A stretch of DNA of 13,677 bases. It comes from Candidatus Aenigmatarchaeota archaeon (GTDB taxonomy: Archaea > Aenigmatarchaeota > Aenigmatarchaeia > QMZP01). Shown piece after piece: positions 12,601 to 13,677 of this stretch. The translations under genes were made by a program, and so were the position numbers. Position 1 is the stretch's first letter. Every line of letters begins with the position of its first letter. The stretch spans positions 1 through 13,677 of the forward strand of contig DAOVIL010000004.1 of NCBI GenBank assembly GCA_030673725.1. The letters run 5' to 3'. The notes under the pieces were generated by a model. The model made no database searches. It had not been told where the DNA came from and was given only the letters and a program-made list of their open reading frames with translations.

Positions 12601-13677
12601 CTTACGATTCTCGGGGCCTTCGCGGATATATTAGGCGCAGGCAGCGGCAACCTGAAGGGAGGCTGGTCCACTATGGGAAGCACAGTGGGAAGCGCTTTCA
12701 TAGCTACAGTGACCGCCATATGCGATGCGGTTTTGAAGTATAATGAGGCAATGATAGAATACCAGGCAGCACTGCTGGACCAGATAGCAGGGGAGATGTG
12801 CATGGATATGTACCACCACCAGGTGGATGAAGGCCTGTGCAAGAACAAGGAGACCCAGTGCCTGGGACAGATGACCAAGTGCCTGAAGGATATGAGCAGC
12901 AAGATGAAAGGCCACTTCAATAACATAGATGGCCTGATGGACCAGGTTACAGCCAGCATGAACACCGCAAGCAAGTCATGGGAAAAGGTGGGCGAAGCTG
13001 CAAAGCAGATTGGCCGGGGATGGGATAGAACAGCTGCTTTCGTCATACTTGAGAGGGGCAACATAGCCGTGACGTCCACCAAGAACGTATGCAACCATAA
13101 CGGCCTCGGCGGCACCCAGGCCAGGCCAGCCTGCAGAGATACCCCCATAAGCTACAGGGCAGCCAAGTGCAGTTCTGGAGGCAGGGCCTTCGTCACATTC
13201 ACTGCTGGAAGCGGCGCCTCAGAGCAGCCCTCGACGATTGGTATGGGGCGTGTGAGGGACCTTGTGCCTAACCTGGGAATCGGAAGCGAAGTGCTCGTTA
13301 CATTCAAGTTGTACTGTGACGACAACAAGAACAATATATTCGAGATTGACAGGGACAGATTGCAGAATAGCCTGACCAAGGAAATCAAATTCGAGGGAAG
13401 CAGCGGGATGGGCGGCGCCCCGGCATGCAGGTGCAAGGGTTATACCGGCACTGATGCAGGTGACGGAGGCGCTCAAACCGGAAACACCATCACCCTGGGA
13501 CAGCCATTCGATATGAGCATGGCTGATTCACCCAAGACGTTCACAATCAACCCCACATACAGGTTTGAGGTTGTGGCAAGCAGTTACGCTGATTATATCT
13601 CTTCAGAGTCATGGGACTTTAACTTTGAGATATATGACCAGGCGGGAGCACTGAAGGCATCCGACACAGTGACTCAC
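9673..13677 (+). CDS. Giant secreted cysteine-rich repeat protein (partial, open at window end)
   Basis: The frame is open from ATG 9673 to the last base, giving 1335 residues without a stop. A Sec signal peptide (1-27, ending PVVSA|TD) replaces the pilin-like signals of the neighbours. After an N-terminal domain (28-266) come four tandem units of 148-164 residues. Each begins with a cysteine knot (267-308, 429-444, 577-610, 741-794; 6, 4, 8 and 8 cysteines), in units 3 and 4 of the form CGDxxC-x(8,9)-NCCxDCxC, then a beta domain. Beta-domain ends share YxxG-like turns at Tyr405, Tyr552, Tyr715 and Tyr904. Residues 925-1124 are alpha-helical: a coiled-coil-like stretch, two hydrophobic stretches (967-990, 1000-1020), and long amphipathic helices. 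Beta-rich sequence follows, with a DDNKNN loop at 1216-1221. It is likely an extracellular adhesin or tip protein; no named family recognised. Confidence 0.85.
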   Translation, partial: MNMKTFSIELGAILVCYMLIMLPVVSATDVNVLFNGELKETVVISPENLVNRQINIVHLPNDITWTNVKVLISVSSASLAKSISRILVYKCKNNNPVDCIKAEPLEFEAYVDTELSWNDISEKTGAGMYPQFANVLMLVKLEGDGTSWTAFWDTIERTNYNVFTTKSSEVGTIDIELQSLEVLGPVKNFIMENQMLPFTWLKSVAFSARNLFGIGANEKELDTNDLQGVRPPSTTVTSISKDFFFMFPETANVNHPVVLNRNPTYTCGNNIPELELGETQVNCCYDNGCPAGSYCDLRDADDPATGTCKSDSNIALEVLPVPPAQVDDCTQQVQIDVSARLMNAPSNLPETASGRITLKDIPYPVTCTRYTMDTYRCPLAIPSPAGCGFGDSGVGPNRLSLTITYTDGANQVSKDFERGFGTVTMNYDCACPEGYYCDSERLKCQPEGSITLGVLSVRSFIDDYNEAGDSIDVQLKINNPPSDLEVTGAEYRLGYMTFNGDNETGMTGSITCTGGPETGYIYDCPIPFSISNYDHTKQYVVRDNSMSFDVAYSSGPDTKTKALTTGFSDVTIPSYRCGDRTCHPEENSDNCCTDCGCDAPGTFCDAERGCQTTGDIAVVVDSVTPDTVDGCKKQHTINITAHIEGMPSDARLDYSSHQMEGAASGWPMACGQPNQFTGIIQCSLTVPPQNGLCQGISLPNQYVISPNTLNIKISYSDGAAMATKTLTADFSEIRINPRAVCGDNVCEDNLGESASNCCLDCSCTNPAYFSPPQGNIMDYYCNYDPADPNDNGECRYKNAISLDVKSPTSTVRFTRCEISNSLDVLVDIVNPPTQMRVDGWTATVGRVKNNGTDDITSEENTAVMCEEKNTGSYNCSIQIPAIGDCRSGQVYKFTDNTLSVSLSYPDGPIREIASLTEDVVDAEVTQSTKTLFEIMETSISKMQEKLAEIEKLMKKSMEYMERCMNWKIAAAAINAFLTILGAFADILGAGSGNLKGGWSTMGSTVGSAFIATVTAICDAVLKYNEAMIEYQAALLDQIAGEMCMDMYHHQVDEGLCKNKETQCLGQMTKCLKDMSSKMKGHFNNIDGLMDQVTASMNTASKSWEKVGEAAKQIGRGWDRTAAFVILERGNIAVTSTKNVCNHNGLGGTQARPACRDTPISYRAAKCSSGGRAFVTFTAGSGASEQPSTIGMGRVRDLVPNLGIGSEVLVTFKLYCDDNKNNIFEIDRDRLQNSLTKEIKFEGSSGMGGAPACRCKGYTGTDAGDGGAQTGNTITLGQPFDMSMADSPKTFTINPTYRFEVVASSYADYISSESWDFNFEIYDQAGALKASDTVTH
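10471..12391 (+). repeat. Four tandem cysteine-knot plus beta-domain units (protein-level repeat)
   Basis: Unit starts fall at residues 267, 429, 577 and 741 of the giant protein, 162, 148 and 164 residues apart. In the beta domains of units 1, 3 and 4 a Cys opens the domain (DDC, DGC, TRC), then a pattern C-x(8-13)-C-x-(L/I)-x-(I/V)-P-x(4,5)-C recurs (VTC...YRCPLAIP, MAC...IQCSLTVP, VMC...YNCSIQIP). Each ends with a strand and turn: TYTDG, AYSSG, SYSDG, SYPDG. Unit 2 is divergent, with a short knot and only the middle cysteine pair. DNA identity between units is low, so duplication is old. Confidence 0.75.

Noticed and set aside
12381..13148. 255-residue open frame on the minus strand
   Set aside because: It lies entirely antisense to the giant secreted protein, whose repeats, signal peptide and Shine-Dalgarno are convincing. 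Composition is that of a shadow frame, and no domain was recognised.
9673..13677. S-layer protein
   Set aside because: The size and secretion would fit, but the cysteine-knot repeats, helical membrane-active-looking block and coupling to pilin-like genes are not typical, and no S-layer motif was seen. It cannot be excluded until the C-terminus is known.

Overview
The window reads as archaeal chromosome of roughly 50% GC. The evidence is an archaeal-type aspartyl-tRNA synthetase, a PCNA sliding clamp, TATA-like boxes 20-35 bases upstream of unit-opening start codons with apparently leaderless starts, Shine-Dalgarno motifs on several internal genes, and many membrane-anchored proteins with archaeal class III (type IV pilin-like) N-termini. 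The style of the surface proteins recalls DPANN genomes (Woesearchaeota, Diapherotrites and relatives). That lineage call rests on memory of family style, not on a search.

Layout. (1) Positions 20-1475, plus strand, hold four small genes: a membrane-anchored winged-helix regulator, a two- or three-helix membrane protein with two CxxC pairs, a secreted protein with nine cysteines, and a membrane-tethered thioredoxin-like protein that resembles the thioredoxin domain fused to VKOR. Together they look like a thiol or metal handling island. (2) Positions 1542-2643, minus strand, hold a short OB-fold protein followed by PCNA, a replication pair. (3) Positions 2681-3946, plus strand, encode aspartyl-tRNA synthetase, divergent from the OB-fold gene across 37 bp. 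(4) From 3964 to the window end, plus strand, every gene encodes an exported or membrane-anchored protein. Seven consecutive genes encode proteins with one N-terminal hydrophobic helix, at least five with a pilin-like G|Q or G|A processing site. An eighth gene, open at the window edge, encodes a secreted protein of at least 1335 residues. It has four tandem cysteine-rich/beta repeats, then an alpha-helical block with two hydrophobic stretches, then more beta-rich sequence.

How it may fit together. The pilin-like genes fall into three apparent units (with 3964, with 4403, and 5138-7791), followed by a fourth unit of the 612-residue anchored protein and the giant secreted protein. Overlapping stop/start codons at 6774, 7273 and 9673 imply co-translation, so partner proteins are likely made together. 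A plausible reading is a surface appendage or cell-envelope machine: small pilin-like subunits plus a large cysteine-rich tip or adhesin protein. No assembly ATPase, platform protein or prepilin peptidase is in the window, so any assembly factors would have to lie elsewhere. The upstream thioredoxin-like protein could serve the many extracytoplasmic cysteines, but that link is inference.

No tRNA, rRNA, CRISPR array, insertion sequence or integrase was seen. No stretch longer than 147 bases lacks a gene.
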